Below, in pieces: positions 25,349 to 36,094 of a stretch of 44,287 bases of DNA. How positions within the stretch are numbered: position 1 is the stretch's first letter; every line of letters starts with the position of its first letter. Below the pieces are notes generated by a model. The model saw only the letters and a list, made by a program, of their open reading frames with translations. It was not told where the DNA came from and searched no databases. The translations under genes and the position numbers were made by a program. Source of the stretch: Prevotella sp. (GTDB lineage Bacteria > Bacteroidota > Bacteroidia > Bacteroidales > Bacteroidaceae); the NCBI GenBank assembly GCA_017524385.1, contig JAFWSS010000246.1, positions 1-44,287 of the forward strand, given 5' to 3'.

Positions 25349-27315
25349 AATGCTTCTTCTATGTTTTCTTTTGGGATGTCTTCCTCTATGATGAGGTTGT
25401 TGATGATGAAATTCTGTCGCTCCATGGTGTTCTTCCCCATGTAGTATTCCAAGAGTTGAGCCACTTGGTCGTTTTTGTGCAGGGTCACTTGCTCAAGACG
25501 CATGTCGGGACCGATGAAATGAACGAATTCGTCGGGAGAGATTTCGCCCAAACCCTTGAAGCGGGTGATCTCGGGGTCGGGACCGAGGTCCTGGATAGCG
25601 GCGAGACGTTCCTCGTCGGTGTAGCAGTAGCGGGTGATGTAGTCGCTCTTCCTTTCGCCAGGGGCTCGTTTCTCGTCGGCCTCGGCCACCACTTGCTTGT
25701 TCTTGATCTTCGTGCGACGCGCCCTGACACGGAAAAGAGGGGTTTGAAGCACATAGACATGGCCTTTCTTGATGAGGTCGGGGAAGAACTGAAGGAAGAA
25801 GGTGATGATGAGCAGACGGATGTGCATGCCATCGACATCGGCGTCGGTGGCCACGATCACCTTGTTGTAGCGCAGGGTGTCGAGGCCGTCTTCGATGTCG
25901 AGGGCCGCTTGGAGGAGGTTGAACTCCTCGTTCTCATAGACCACCTTCTTGGTCAGCCCGTAGGTGTTGAGCGGCTTGCCGCGAAGGGAGAAGACGGCTT
26001 GAGTGTTGACGTCCCGGCTCTTGGTGATGCTGCCGCTGGCGGAGTCGCCCTCGGTGATGAAGATGCAGCTCTCTTCCTTGCGGTCGTTTTTCGTGTCGCT
26101 GTAATGGATGCGGCAGTCGCGCAACTTGCGGTTGTGAAGGTTGGCTTTCTTGGCGCGCTCGCGGGCGAGTTTTGTGACACCGGCCATCGCCTTGCGCTCC
26201 TTCTCGCTCTCGGCAATCTTCTGCAGCATCGTTTCTGCCACGTCGGGGTTCTTGTGCAGGTAGTTGTCCACCTCGGTCTTGATGAAGTCGCCCACGTATT
26301 TGTTCACCGACACGCCGTCGGGGCTCATGGTGAGCGAACCGAGTTTGATTTTCGTCTGGCTCTCAAACATCGGCTCTTCTACGTTGACGGCGATGGCTGC
26401 CACCAGTCCGTTGCGGATGTCGCCATATTCGAAAGCCTTGCCAGAGAACTCCTTGATGGTCTTGGCGATGTGCTCCTTGAAGGCGCTTTGGTGCGTGCCG
26501 CCCTGCGTGGTGTGCTGCCCGTTGACAAAGGAGTGATACTCTTCTCCATATTGGTTGGTGTGGGTGAAGGCTATTTCTATGTCCTCGCCTTTCATATGGA
26601 TGATGGGGTAGATGCCCTGGCTGGTCATGGTGTCGTTGAGCAGGTCTTCAAGGCCGTTGCGGCTGAGGATGCGCCTGCCGTTGTACATGATGGTGAGACC
26701 GGTGTTGAGGTAGGTGTAGTTGCGGAGCATGGTTTCCACGATGTCGTCCTGGAAACGGTAGTTCTTGAACATCGTGTTGTCGGGTTCGAACCAGATGTAG
26801 GTGCCGTTCTCGTCGTCGGTCTTCTCTGTGGTGTCGGTTTGCAATTCGCCAAGGGCGAAGGTGGCCTTGCGCACCATGCCGTCACGGTAGGAGCGCACCT
26901 CGAAGCGTGCGCTAAGGGCGTTGACGGCCTTCACGCCGACACCGTTGAGCCCGATGCTTTTCTTGAATGCCTTAGAGTCATATTTGCCACCGGTGTTGAG
27001 CACGCTGACGGCTTCGATGAGTTTGCCTTGGGGGATGCCGCGCCCATAGTCGCGAACACGCACGCGCAAATGGTCTTCGATGTCGATTTCGATGCGCTTG
27101 CCGGCGTTCATCTTGAACTCGTCGATGGAGTTGTCGATGACTTCCTTGAGCAGCACGTAGATGCCATCCTCGGGCAGAGAACCGTCGCCAAGGCGCCCGA
27201 TGTACATGCCGGGACGAAGGCGGATGTGCTCGATGCCGGTGAGGGTGCGTATGTTGTCGTCTATATATTCGGTTTGTTCGAGTTCGGGATTGAATATGTC
27301 TTTCTCTTCTTCCAT
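25345..27315 (-). CDS. parE: DNA topoisomerase IV subunit B (ParE)
   Basis: The ATPase subunit of a type IIA topoisomerase, which unlinks daughter chromosomes. The 656-residue protein shows the GHKL ATPase motifs ([33 protein letters not shown]), a transducer domain with QTKIKLG, and the TOPRIM region (TEGDSASG, then the metal-binding [12 protein letters not shown]). GyrB of the same phylum looks similar; the short C-terminus and the gene context favour ParE over GyrB. No subunit A gene is beside it. It starts 12 bases after the GNAT gene and overlaps the S41 gene by 4 bases. Confidence 0.9.
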   Translation of the reverse strand: MEEEKDIFNPELEQTEYIDDNIRTLTGIEHIRLRPGMYIGRLGDGSLPEDGIYVLLKEVIDNSIDEFKMNAGKRIEIDIEDHLRVRVRDYGRGIPQGKLIEAVSVLNTGGKYDSKAFKKSIGLNGVGVKAVNALSARFEVRSYRDGMVRKATFALGELQTDTTEKTDDENGTYIWFEPDNTMFKNYRFQDDIVETMLRNYTYLNTGLTIMYNGRRILSRNGLEDLLNDTMTSQGIYPIIHMKGEDIEIAFTHTNQYGEEYHSFVNGQHTTQGGTHQSAFKEHIAKTIKEFSGKAFEYGDIRNGLVAAIAVNVEEPMFESQTKIKLGSLTMSPDGVSVNKYVGDFIKTEVDNYLHKNPDVAETMLQKIAESEKERKAMAGVTKLARERAKKANLHNRKLRDCRIHYSDTKNDRKEESCIFITEGDSASGSITKSRDVNTQAVFSLRGKPLNTYGLTKKVVYENEEFNLLQAALDIEDGLDTLRYNKVIVATDADVDGMHIRLLIITFFLQFFPDLIKKGHVYVLQTPLFRVRARRTKIKNKQVVAEADEKRAPGERKSDYITRYCYTDEERLAAIQDLGPDPEITRFKGLGEISPDEFVHFIGPDMRLEQVTLHKNDQVAQLLEYYMGKNTMERQNFIINNLIIEEDIPKENIEEAL

Positions 27316-27327
27316 AGTTCTGGTTTG

Positions 27328-28476
27328 CTAAATGTTTTTCTTGAAGCAGCGTCTGCGCTTGTGCATCTCGTGGTCGAAAAAGCCCCATTGCCCCTGCACG
27401 TTCGTGTTCGACTCCATCTCCACGTTGCTCTCGCCCCATTCAAAACCGTAGGACACGTATTGGGGGATGAGGTCGGAGAAGAGAAGGGCGTTGGCGCCTT
27501 TCTTGCGGTATTCGGGCAGGACTCCCACCAGGTAGAGGTCCACGATGTTGGTCTTGTGCCATTTGATGGCCCTGAGCAGGTGCCACCATCCGAAGGGCAA
27601 GAGCCTTCCCTTGTGGCATTTCTGCAATGCCTTGGTGAGTGAGGGAAGGGTGATGCCCACGCCAACCATCTTGTGGGGGTCGAAGTTCCAGTCTTCGATG
27701 ATGGTGATGAGGTTCAGGTCGGCTAAAGGGAGATACATGTCGACATATTGGTCCACCTGCCGCTCGGTGAGTTCGGAGAAGGAGTAGAGGTCTTGCATGC
27801 ACTCGTTGAGGATGGAGAAGACGCGTTTGCCATAACCCTCCTTGAACACTTCCCGCCTGGTGAGTTTCTTCACATGCAGGTTGTAGCGCTTCTCTATCAT
27901 ATTGGAGATTTTGGATAGTTTTTCCGGCACCTCCTTGGGGATGAAAATCTTGTACTCCACATAGTCGTTGTCTTTCTCGAAACCGCCGATGCGCTCCAGG
28001 TGCTCAGGGTAATAAGGATAGTTGTAGATGGTGGCCATCGTACCAAGTTGGTCGAAGCCCCAGATGAGCATGCCTTCGGGGTCCATGTCGGTGAATCCCA
28101 GTGGACCCACCATTTCAGTCATTCCCTTAGCCTTTCCCCAGTCTTCAACAGACTTGAAGAGTGCTTTCGACACGTCGAGGTCGTCGATGAAGTCTATCCA
28201 ACCAAACCTCACCACGCGACGGTCCCACTTCTTGTTGGCATTGTGGTTGATGATGGCGGCTACGCGACCAGCCAACTTCCCGTCTTTGTAGGCGAGGAAA
28301 TAGTCGGATTCGCAAAACTCAAAGGCGGCGTTCTTGTCGCGGCTGAGCGTTTTCATATCGTCGCTGAAAAGGACGGGAGCGTCGTATTCGTTTCCTTTGT
28401 ACAGGTCGTAGTGGAACTCGATGAAGCGCTTGAGATCCTGGCGCGTTTCCACTCGCTTGATGGTGATTTCAGACAT
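27328..28476 (-). CDS. GNAT-like N-acetyltransferase family protein
   Basis: The 382-residue protein (MSEITIKRVETRQDLKRFIEFH) has a GNAT-like fold: FLAYKDGKLAGRVAAIINH in the N-terminal half and a C-terminal half with VDLYLVGVLPEYRKKGANALLF, the acyl-CoA-binding type of loop. Homologues are common in Bacteroidetes beside DNA topoisomerase genes; the substrate is unknown. The frame extends upstream to 28620, but the perfect promoter at 28533-28563 lies inside that extension, so the ATG at 28476 is the likely start. It leads the operon GNAT-parE-S41-C1. Confidence 0.85.
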   Translation of the reverse strand: MSEITIKRVETRQDLKRFIEFHYDLYKGNEYDAPVLFSDDMKTLSRDKNAAFEFCESDYFLAYKDGKLAGRVAAIINHNANKKWDRRVVRFGWIDFIDDLDVSKALFKSVEDWGKAKGMTEMVGPLGFTDMDPEGMLIWGFDQLGTMATIYNYPYYPEHLERIGGFEKDNDYVEYKIFIPKEVPEKLSKISNMIEKRYNLHVKKLTRREVFKEGYGKRVFSILNECMQDLYSFSELTERQVDQYVDMYLPLADLNLITIIEDWNFDPHKMVGVGITLPSLTKALQKCHKGRLLPFGWWHLLRAIKWHKTNIVDLYLVGVLPEYRKKGANALLFSDLIPQYVSYGFEWGESNVEMESNTNVQGQWGFFDHEMHKRRRCFKKNI

Positions 28477-28532
28477 GGGACTTGATATCTTGAATAAGGG
28501 GTGAAAATTACTACTTATTAATATACATCCGA

Positions 28533-29226
<694 letters not shown>

Positions 29227-29260
29227 TCAAGATGACAATGCATGCAGTATTTTTTCTTAA

Positions 29261-29437
29261 GAAAAAGAGAGACAAATTTTAATCATCATCTCACTGCAAT
29301 TGAAGGATACAGTGCTTGATAAACTTGGCGAACCCAGAGGAAGCTTCGATGTGGAAGGGTTGGATAAAGACCCCGATGCAGAAGAGATTGGTGGCGATGA
29401 GGCCAACGTCTTCTCCAAATCGTTGTGGGAGGAGTGA
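29261..29437 (+). pseudogene. Orphan 3' gene fragment
   Basis: After a stop at 29258 the plus-strand frame is open to TGA at 29435-29437. It reads ...LKDTVLDKLGEPRGSF, then DPDAEEIGGDEANVFSKSLWEE. The acidic, low-hydrophobic composition looks like a real protein C-terminus, but there is no ATG and no promoter. The family is not recognised. It ends 67 bases before the endonuclease I start. The rest of 28863-29260 holds nothing else recognisable. Confidence 0.35.
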
Positions 29438-29504
29438 CTCGCCACAAGACCATCTTGGTCCTTTTGCAACTTCATGATACCGTATGACTAAAATGATAAT
29501 CAAT

Positions 29505-30509
29505 ATGAAAAAACTATTCTTCACATTATTGCTATCGACGGCAGTACTGGCAATCCAAGCACAAGGACCCAACAGCTCGGGAGCCTACTACCAGGATGCC
29601 GACGGAAAGAAGGGCGAAGCTCTGAAGACATCGCTCTGCGGCATCATCTACAACCGTGACGAAGGAGGATCGCTGGATGTGGCATACAAGGCGCTTTGGA
29701 CACATTTCCAAACAACAGACGCCACACCGGAAGGAAAGGTCTGGGACATGTATTCCAACAAAGTGGAGTTCACATTCGGCGCCAATCAGGACACAGGAAG
29801 CGGAAACGCGGAAGGACAGTATTACAATCGTGAGCACTCCTTCCCTAATAGCTGGTTCGGGGGAAAGGTGATGCCTATGTACACCGACCTTCACCATGTT
29901 TATCCAACCGACAAGTATGTGAACAACAAACGCTCTAACTTCCCCTTCGGAGAAACAAATGGAGAAGCATATATGTCGGCAAATAATTTCAGCAAACTCG
30001 GGAAATGCACTCGCCAAGGATACAACGGTACGGTGTTCGAACCAAACGATGAGTACAAGGGTGACTTCGCACGTACATATTTCTATATGGTGACATGCTA
30101 TGAGGAAAAACTACCCGACTGGTATGCCAACAACGCAGACGTAAAGGCTACCATCGACGGAAGCACCTATCCTGGCATAGCAGAATGGCAACTACAGATG
30201 CTGATGGAATGGTCGGCAAACGACCCTGTCAGCGAGAAGGAAGTCAACCGCAACAATGCCGTCTATGGCATACAGAAGAACAGAAACCCATTCATCGACT
30301 ACCCCGGACTGGAGCAGTACATATGGGGGGACAAAAAAGATGTGCCATTCGTGTACGACACTACCGACATCGTAGCCATCCATGACTACGATACGGCTGG
30401 CGAAGGGTGTGCCAACGAGTGGTTTTCGCTCGACGGACGACGACTAAGCGGCAAACCGGCTCACAAAGGCATTTACATCCACAAAGGCAAGAAGGTTGTC
30501 ATCCGATAA
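29505..30509 (+). CDS. Secreted endonuclease I (EndA/NucM family)
   Basis: The 334-residue protein has a signal peptide (MKKLFFTLLLSTAVLAIQAQG). Its endonuclease I domain has the metal/His active-site motif NREHSFPNSW (about residues 108-117) and then DLHHVYPTDKYVNNKRSNFPFGE. Enzymes of this type cut DNA nonspecifically outside the cytoplasm, for nutrient scavenging or breakdown of extracellular DNA. The C-terminus (WFSLDGRRL, then KGIYIHKGKKVVIR) resembles the short sorting tails of many Prevotella secreted proteins and may mark it for type IX secretion. In-frame ATG codons lie at 29484 and 29493; the one at 29505 best fits the signal peptide. Confidence 0.9.
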   Translation: MKKLFFTLLLSTAVLAIQAQGPNSSGAYYQDADGKKGEALKTSLCGIIYNRDEGGSLDVAYKALWTHFQTTDATPEGKVWDMYSNKVEFTFGANQDTGSGNAEGQYYNREHSFPNSWFGGKVMPMYTDLHHVYPTDKYVNNKRSNFPFGETNGEAYMSANNFSKLGKCTRQGYNGTVFEPNDEYKGDFARTYFYMVTCYEEKLPDWYANNADVKATIDGSTYPGIAEWQLQMLMEWSANDPVSEKEVNRNNAVYGIQKNRNPFIDYPGLEQYIWGDKKDVPFVYDTTDIVAIHDYDTAGEGCANEWFSLDGRRLSGKPAHKGIYIHKGKKVVIR

Positions 30510-30550
30510 AGGAAACATACATAAATCTAGACATCATTTCTCACACATCA

Positions 30551-30587
30551 CTTCGCCCAGGCTCCTGCTCAGGATGTCTGGGCGAAG
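30551..30587. terminator. Terminator-like hairpin after endonuclease I
   Basis: CTTCGCCCAG (30551-30560) pairs perfectly with CTGGGCGAAG (30578-30587), with a nested TCCTG/CAGGA hairpin inside. It lies about 40 bases past the endA-like stop. Apart from this and the SusC promoter element, the 318-bp gap 30510-30827 holds no gene. Confidence 0.65.
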
Positions 30588-30750
30588 GCTTATTGGCCTT
30601 GAAGGCTGAAGGCAACTGGCCCACTCGGGTTTTAGACATCGGCATTGCAAAACTTCAGAAACTTGAGGTAGTTGAAAGTGGTATTTAGGGGATGAAACAA
30701 AATTGAATGTCGTTGAAACGAAATTGAAACACACATTGTAAATATTATTT

Positions 30751-30758
30751 TATCTTTG
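30751..30758 (+). promoter_or_regulatory. -7 promoter element of the susCD operon
   Basis: TATCTTTG matches TAnnTTTG. The SusC ATG follows 69 bases later. No TTTG is found at -33. Upstream (30685-30731) are two near-copies of GAAAC-AAATTGAA, possible operator sequences. Confidence 0.5.
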
Positions 30759-30827
30759 CACCGTCATTTGTTACACTATGCAATTTTATAACCCAAATAA
30801 CTATCTAATAACTAAAAAAGTATTATC

Positions 30828-33800
30828 ATGCATTTTAACTTGAAAAAAACCATCTACTTGATGGGTCTATGCTCCTTGTTTGGGGTGTTGAGTGCACAGC
30901 AAGCCATTGCAGCGCCTGCCGGGGTCTCTTCCACCGACGAGGTGCAACAATCCAAGAGAGTGACGGGAAAGGTGAGCGATGCCGATGGCGCGCTCATTGG
31001 TGCTACTGTGATGGAAAAAGGTACGTCCAACGGTGTCATCACCGATATGGACGGAAACTTCACCATCAATGTGAATCCTGGGGCCACACTGGTCGTCTCC
31101 TATGTGGGATACATCACCCAGGAAGTGAAGGTGGGAAACCAAAGCAATATGAACATCGTGCTCGATTCGGAGAGCGGAAGCCTCAACGAAATCATCGTCA
31201 TCGGTTACGGTACACAGCGACGCGAGGCTGTCACCGGATCGGTGGCTAATGTCAATGGTGAGAAACTCAACCAAGTCGCTTCCACCAACGCTGCACAAGC
31301 CCTGCAAGGACGTATCGCAGGCGTGCTGATGACGCAGACATCTTCACAACCGGGCGCTGAAATGCAAATACGCATACGTGGACAACGTTCCTTGAGCGCT
31401 TCAAACGACCCGCTCATCGTGCTCGACGGAATACCATTCATGGGACAACTCTCCGATATCAACCCCGCAGACATCAAGTCGATGGACATTCTCAAGGATG
31501 CATCTGCTACTGCAATCTACGGCTCGCGTGGTGCCAACGGTGTGATCATCATCACCACATCCAAGGGATACCAGGGGGCTCCTGCTAAGGTTTCATATAA
31601 TGGATACGTCAGTTTCAAGAAGGTGTTCGAGAAATACCCCATGATGGACGGACCAACGTTCGCCAAGTTCCGCAAATATGCCGGCAAATATGAAAACTCC
31701 CTCGACGAGAACGACAATACCAACACCGACTGGCAGGATCTTTACTACCAGACTGGTGTGAGCAACAACCACGATGTGACCGTTTCTGGAGGCACCAATG
31801 GAGGCAGCTACAGCTTCGGTGCTGGATACTATCACGATGAGTCGCCCGTTCCAACACAAGAATACGACCGCATATCCGTACGTGGAAACTTCGACCAGAT
31901 GGTGGGCAAATGGTTCCGCTTCGGACTGAGCACCAACAACAGCTATCGCATGACACAGGGTGTCAACGATATGTATGGCGTGCTGAGCAAGAGCCCGCTG
32001 GCCAGCCCATATGACGAGAATGGAAACCTCAAACGCTATGTCACACTACCCGCCGACGACCAGTCCGTGGTCACCAAGGAGACGGTGAGAAGAGACAAGG
32101 CCATATGGCTCAACGAGAACAAGGGCATCGGTTCCTATAATACGCTCTTCGGAGAGGTGAAATGCCCGTGGGTGGAAGGACTGAGCTACCGCATCAACGT
32201 AGGTTTGAACTTCCGTTCCTCCAAAGGGGGCAACTTCACAGGAACAGGTGTCAACAACAAGGATGAGAAAGCCATCAACGGAGGTGGCATCTCCGAGAAC
32301 CAAACACGCAACTGGGCTATTGAGAACATCGTCACTTTCGACCGTACCTTCGCTGAGAAGCACAACCTCAACGTCGTGGGCATGTACTCCGCCGAGGAGA
32401 CCACATACGAGTCAACCGGAGCTTCTGCTCAGGGCATACCTGCCGACTTCTTCCAATACTATGCTCTCGACAAGGCTACTGGCGAGGTGAACCTCAACAA
32501 CTACAACTATTGGCAGAGCGGACTGATGTCGTGGATGGGCCGTGTGATGTATTCCTATGACAACAAGTACATGCTTTCCGCCGCCATACGTTCCGACGCC
32601 TCCTCACGCCTGGCCAAGGGACACCAGTGGCATACCTATCCAGCTGTCAGCGCTGGTTGGAACATCTTCCGGGAGAGCTTCATGGAGCCTGTCACATGGG
32701 TGGACAACCTGAAACTGCGCGTGGGCTATGGAGAGACCTCCAACCAGAGCATCAACCCGTATTCAACACTCGGTGGACTGGCCGTGCGCAACTACAACTT
32801 CGGCGACACATACATGGCTGGATACTATGTCAACGCACTGCCCAACCCAGAACTGGGATGGGAATATTCCAAGACTTGGAACATGGGTCTCGACTTCTCA
32901 TTCTTCAACGGAAGACTATATGGCTCGTTGGAATACTACATCCAGAAGACCAACGACATCTTGCTCGACGTGTCTCTGCCTTCATCCTCAGGTGTGAGCA
33001 GCTTCACCGGAAACATCGGAAAAACCGAGAACAAGGGATGGGAATTCACACTCAACGGCGTCATACTCGACAACAAGAACGGATGGCACTGGGATGCTGG
33101 CATCAACCTCTACGCCAATAAGAACAAACTGGTGGCTCTCGCCTCGGGAGAGGACCGCGACGAAGGCAACAGATGGTTCGTGGGGCATCCCATCGATGTC
33201 ATCTACGACTATGAATACGATGGCTTGTGGAATGCAGAAGATGTTTATAATGTAACAGTAAAGAACGCCGATGGCACAACCACCGAGACCACAAACTTTG
33301 CCATTCTCGAGCCAGGCGGCAACCTGGGTATGATTAAGGTGAAATACAACGACGATGTGCTCGATGCCAATGGTGTCCCCACACGTGCCATCGGTCCTGA
33401 CGACCGACGCATCATGAGTATGGAGCCCGACCTCCTCGGAGGCTTCAACACCACCGTGGGCTACAAGAACTTCGACCTCACCGTCATCGGTGCCTTCCAG
33501 GTGGGCGGCAAGCTCATCAGCGCCATCCACTCTTCCAACGGCTACCTGAACATGCTCACCGGTCGCCGCGGACAGCTCGACATCGACTATTGGACAGAGG
33601 ACAACACGGGGGCCAAGTATCCGAGACCAGGTGGCATACAGAGCGGTGACAACCCCAAGTATGGCTCAACACTTGGATATTTCGATGCCGGATACCTGAA
33701 GATTCGGACCATCACCCTGGGCTACAACTTCGACAAACTGAGTGTCATCAAGAACCTGGGCATCAGCCGACTCCGTCTCTACGCCACCGTGCAGAACCCC

Positions 33801-33980
33801 TTCGTGCTCTTCTCACCCTACACCAACGAGAGCGGTCTTGACCCAGAGACCAACTCATGGGCCAACCAGAACACGGCCGTGGCTTATGGAGAGTACTCCG
33901 GAAAGCACAGGATGCCCATCATCGGCTATAACACTCCTGCCACGCGCAACTTCCTCTTCGGCATCAACGTAACATTCTAA
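30828..33980 (+). CDS. SusC/RagA family TonB-linked outer-membrane transporter
   Basis: The 1050-residue protein is a TonB-dependent beta-barrel that imports glycans or peptides bound by its SusD partner. It has a signal peptide (first ~29 residues), a carboxypeptidase-like domain (about 45-120, VTGKVSDADGALIGATV and YVGYITQEV), a TonB-box-like region near LNEIIVIGYG, and a plug domain (VTGSVANVNGEKL, ALQGRIAGV, IRIRGQRSL, DASATAIYGSRGANGV). The rest is barrel, ending in the aromatic-rich ATRNFLFGINVTF. There is no STN extension. A susD gene follows 46 bases on, and no catabolic enzyme is next to it. Confidence 0.96.
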   Translation: MHFNLKKTIYLMGLCSLFGVLSAQQAIAAPAGVSSTDEVQQSKRVTGKVSDADGALIGATVMEKGTSNGVITDMDGNFTINVNPGATLVVSYVGYITQEVKVGNQSNMNIVLDSESGSLNEIIVIGYGTQRREAVTGSVANVNGEKLNQVASTNAAQALQGRIAGVLMTQTSSQPGAEMQIRIRGQRSLSASNDPLIVLDGIPFMGQLSDINPADIKSMDILKDASATAIYGSRGANGVIIITTSKGYQGAPAKVSYNGYVSFKKVFEKYPMMDGPTFAKFRKYAGKYENSLDENDNTNTDWQDLYYQTGVSNNHDVTVSGGTNGGSYSFGAGYYHDESPVPTQEYDRISVRGNFDQMVGKWFRFGLSTNNSYRMTQGVNDMYGVLSKSPLASPYDENGNLKRYVTLPADDQSVVTKETVRRDKAIWLNENKGIGSYNTLFGEVKCPWVEGLSYRINVGLNFRSSKGGNFTGTGVNNKDEKAINGGGISENQTRNWAIENIVTFDRTFAEKHNLNVVGMYSAEETTYESTGASAQGIPADFFQYYALDKATGEVNLNNYNYWQSGLMSWMGRVMYSYDNKYMLSAAIRSDASSRLAKGHQWHTYPAVSAGWNIFRESFMEPVTWVDNLKLRVGYGETSNQSINPYSTLGGLAVRNYNFGDTYMAGYYVNALPNPELGWEYSKTWNMGLDFSFFNGRLYGSLEYYIQKTNDILLDVSLPSSSGVSSFTGNIGKTENKGWEFTLNGVILDNKNGWHWDAGINLYANKNKLVALASGEDRDEGNRWFVGHPIDVIYDYEYDGLWNAEDVYNVTVKNADGTTTETTNFAILEPGGNLGMIKVKYNDDVLDANGVPTRAIGPDDRRIMSMEPDLLGGFNTTVGYKNFDLTVIGAFQVGGKLISAIHSSNGYLNMLTGRRGQLDIDYWTEDNTGAKYPRPGGIQSGDNPKYGSTLGYFDAGYLKIRTITLGYNFDKLSVIKNLGISRLRLYATVQNPFVLFSPYTNESGLDPETNSWANQNTAVAYGEYSGKHRMPIIGYNTPATRNFLFGINVTF

Positions 33981-34026
33981 TTGACAATTGAAGACTGAAA
34001 ATTGACAATTTAATTTAGACAAGAAT

Positions 34027-35976
34027 ATGAAAACCAAAAATATCAAATATATCCTTGCTGCGGGTTTGTTGTGCTGTGGACTTTCCACCACCTTCACCTC
34101 CTGCTCCGATATCCTCGACGAGCAGCCTCGCAGCCAGTTCGACCCCACTTTCTTCACCACGAAGACGGGTATCGAGGGTGGCTTGACCTCTCTCTATGCG
34201 CACTTGCGCTATTTCTATGGAAACGGATATTGGCTCAACCATTGTGAGACAGGCACCGACGAGTACACCTATGCTCAGTCGGCCGACGGAAACTTCAAGG
34301 ATGCCGACCTCTCAGGCGTGGGCTCACTCACCTCAACCAGCAGCCGCTCTGACATCCTCTGGGGAACGGCATTCGCAAACATCAACACCGCCAGTGGCAT
34401 CATCGAGAACGGTGCTGCAGCAGGCATCAGCGACGCATTGCTCGCTGAGGCTTACTTCTTCCGCGCTTTCGACTACTTCCTCCTTGTACAGACCTTCGGT
34501 GGCGTGCCACTCGACCTGGGTGCTGGAGACCTGAAGTTCAACACCTCAACCATACGCACCTCCAAGCGCAACACCGTGCCTGAGGTCTATGCTGCCATCT
34601 TCGCCGACTTGGAGAAGGCTGTCGCCGACCTGCCCGACAATCCTCGTCTGACAGGGACCGCTACAAAGAACCTCGCACGTCTCTTCCTCTCAAAGGCTTA
34701 TCTGACCTATGCTTGGTGGCTGGAGAACCCCAAACAGATTCCTACTTATCCTGAGTGCACACGCGATGCCGGACAGGCCAACTCTTACTTCCAGAAGGCT
34801 TATCAAACTGCCATGGAGGCCATCAACAATCCCGGACCTTATGGATTGCAGCCCACTTTCTATGATGTGAACGTAGCAACCAACGACCGCAACTCGGAAA
34901 TCATGCTCTATGCCGACCACGACGAGAACGAGAAGTTTGGCAACGGTGGTGCCGGATACGGATGGGGCAGCGGTGGCTCACCTGAGAACTTCGCCTACTG
35001 GATGGAGACATGGAACTACACTGAGATGACAGCGAAGGCTGCTTCAGGTGCAGTCATCAATCCCATTCAGCGTGAGGCTGTGCAGGGTCTCGGACGTCCT
35101 TGGACACGTATGGCTCCCATCGCCGACAACTTTATGAAGGGTGGTGTTTGGGAAGATGACGTAAAGGCCATCGACTCTCGCTACGATGCCACCTTCACCC
35201 TGCGCTACCACACCAACTGGCACAAGGCTGGCAATTCTGAGCCTTATGTCTTTGGCGCAAATGGCATGCAGGTGCTCCCCAACGAGGTTTACTTCAGCTG
35301 GGTGCCTGAGAGCGAGGATGGCAACATCAACTACACTGGTGCCGACGGAAGACTTGGTTTCGGAGAAATTCCTGGCCGCCCGGACTTCGTGGTCGCTGTC
35401 AACCATATCAGCCGCAAGAAGTATCCCATCAACTGGAAACTCGGCATCTACCGCACCGACAACGCCGGTGGTCTTGGCAGCAAGGTCAATGGCGGAAGCC
35501 CACGTCCTTACAACATCGCCAAGTTCTCTGAGTTCTATCTCATCGCCGCAGAGGCTGCTGTGAAGTTGGGGAACAACACCGAGGCTAAGCGCCTTGTTGA
35601 CGTACTCCGTGCACGTGCTGGCAAGCAGACCTTCTCTCAGAACGATGATGTGGCTGTTTCTGTCGATCATACGGCTGAGATGTTGGCCGCCACACCGGCC
35701 GTCATCACCATCGACTACATCCTCGATGAGCGCAGCCGTGAGTTCTGGGGTGAGGGATACCGTTGGTTCGACCTCGTGCGCACACAGAAGTGGGCTGAGC
35801 GTTCCACAGTATATCATATTGCCGGTGATGGATACACCGACAAGGACCTCAAGGAGTTCAGGCGTGACATTCCTGCCGGATATTACATCCGTCCTATCCC
35901 ACAGGGGCAGCTCGACGGCATGGAAATGTCTGACGAAGAGAAAGCAGCATATCAGAATCCCGCTTATAGAAATTAG
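34027..35976 (+). CDS. SusD/RagB family outer-membrane lipoprotein
   Basis: The 649-residue protein is the surface substrate-binding partner of the preceding SusC. It has a lipoprotein signal ending TTFTSC (Cys about residue 26), an N-terminal SusD-like domain with DEQPRSQFDP and LAEAYFFRAFDYF, and the RagB/SusD C-terminal region (NIAKFSEFYLIAAEAAVKLG, then LDERSREFWGEGYRWFDLVR). It is longer than average for the family (about 500-600 residues). Substrate cannot be told from sequence. A terminator hairpin follows at 36005-36028. Confidence 0.96.
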   Translation: MKTKNIKYILAAGLLCCGLSTTFTSCSDILDEQPRSQFDPTFFTTKTGIEGGLTSLYAHLRYFYGNGYWLNHCETGTDEYTYAQSADGNFKDADLSGVGSLTSTSSRSDILWGTAFANINTASGIIENGAAAGISDALLAEAYFFRAFDYFLLVQTFGGVPLDLGAGDLKFNTSTIRTSKRNTVPEVYAAIFADLEKAVADLPDNPRLTGTATKNLARLFLSKAYLTYAWWLENPKQIPTYPECTRDAGQANSYFQKAYQTAMEAINNPGPYGLQPTFYDVNVATNDRNSEIMLYADHDENEKFGNGGAGYGWGSGGSPENFAYWMETWNYTEMTAKAASGAVINPIQREAVQGLGRPWTRMAPIADNFMKGGVWEDDVKAIDSRYDATFTLRYHTNWHKAGNSEPYVFGANGMQVLPNEVYFSWVPESEDGNINYTGADGRLGFGEIPGRPDFVVAVNHISRKKYPINWKLGIYRTDNAGGLGSKVNGGSPRPYNIAKFSEFYLIAAEAAVKLGNNTEAKRLVDVLRARAGKQTFSQNDDVAVSVDHTAEMLAATPAVITIDYILDERSREFWGEGYRWFDLVRTQKWAERSTVYHIAGDGYTDKDLKEFRRDIPAGYYIRPIPQGQLDGMEMSDEEKAAYQNPAYRN

Positions 35977-36004
35977 TTAGTTCTTAAGTTTTTGAATTAG
36001 GATT

Positions 36005-36028
36005 GGGGGTGACCATTCGGTCACCCCC
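36005..36028. terminator. Terminator between susD and the convergent methyltransferase gene
   Basis: A perfect 10-bp inverted repeat, GGGGGTGACC and its complement, with an ATTC loop, lies between two convergent genes and could serve both. It is G/C-rich with little T-run. Confidence 0.75.
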
Positions 36029-36094
36029 CTGTTATCATTACAAAAAAATTGAAATATCGTCTTAATGTTATACCGGAATACCGAAATACCGTCA

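Noticed and set aside
25456-27642. 728-codon plus-strand frame antisense to parE
   Set aside because: It mirrors the parE and GNAT coding sequences in another frame, has no motif or promoter, and the minus-strand proteins are clearly real.
30534-30734. 66-codon minus-strand frame between endonuclease I and susC
   Set aside because: It is created by the terminator hairpin and the GAAAC/AAATTG repeats; no protein-like features.
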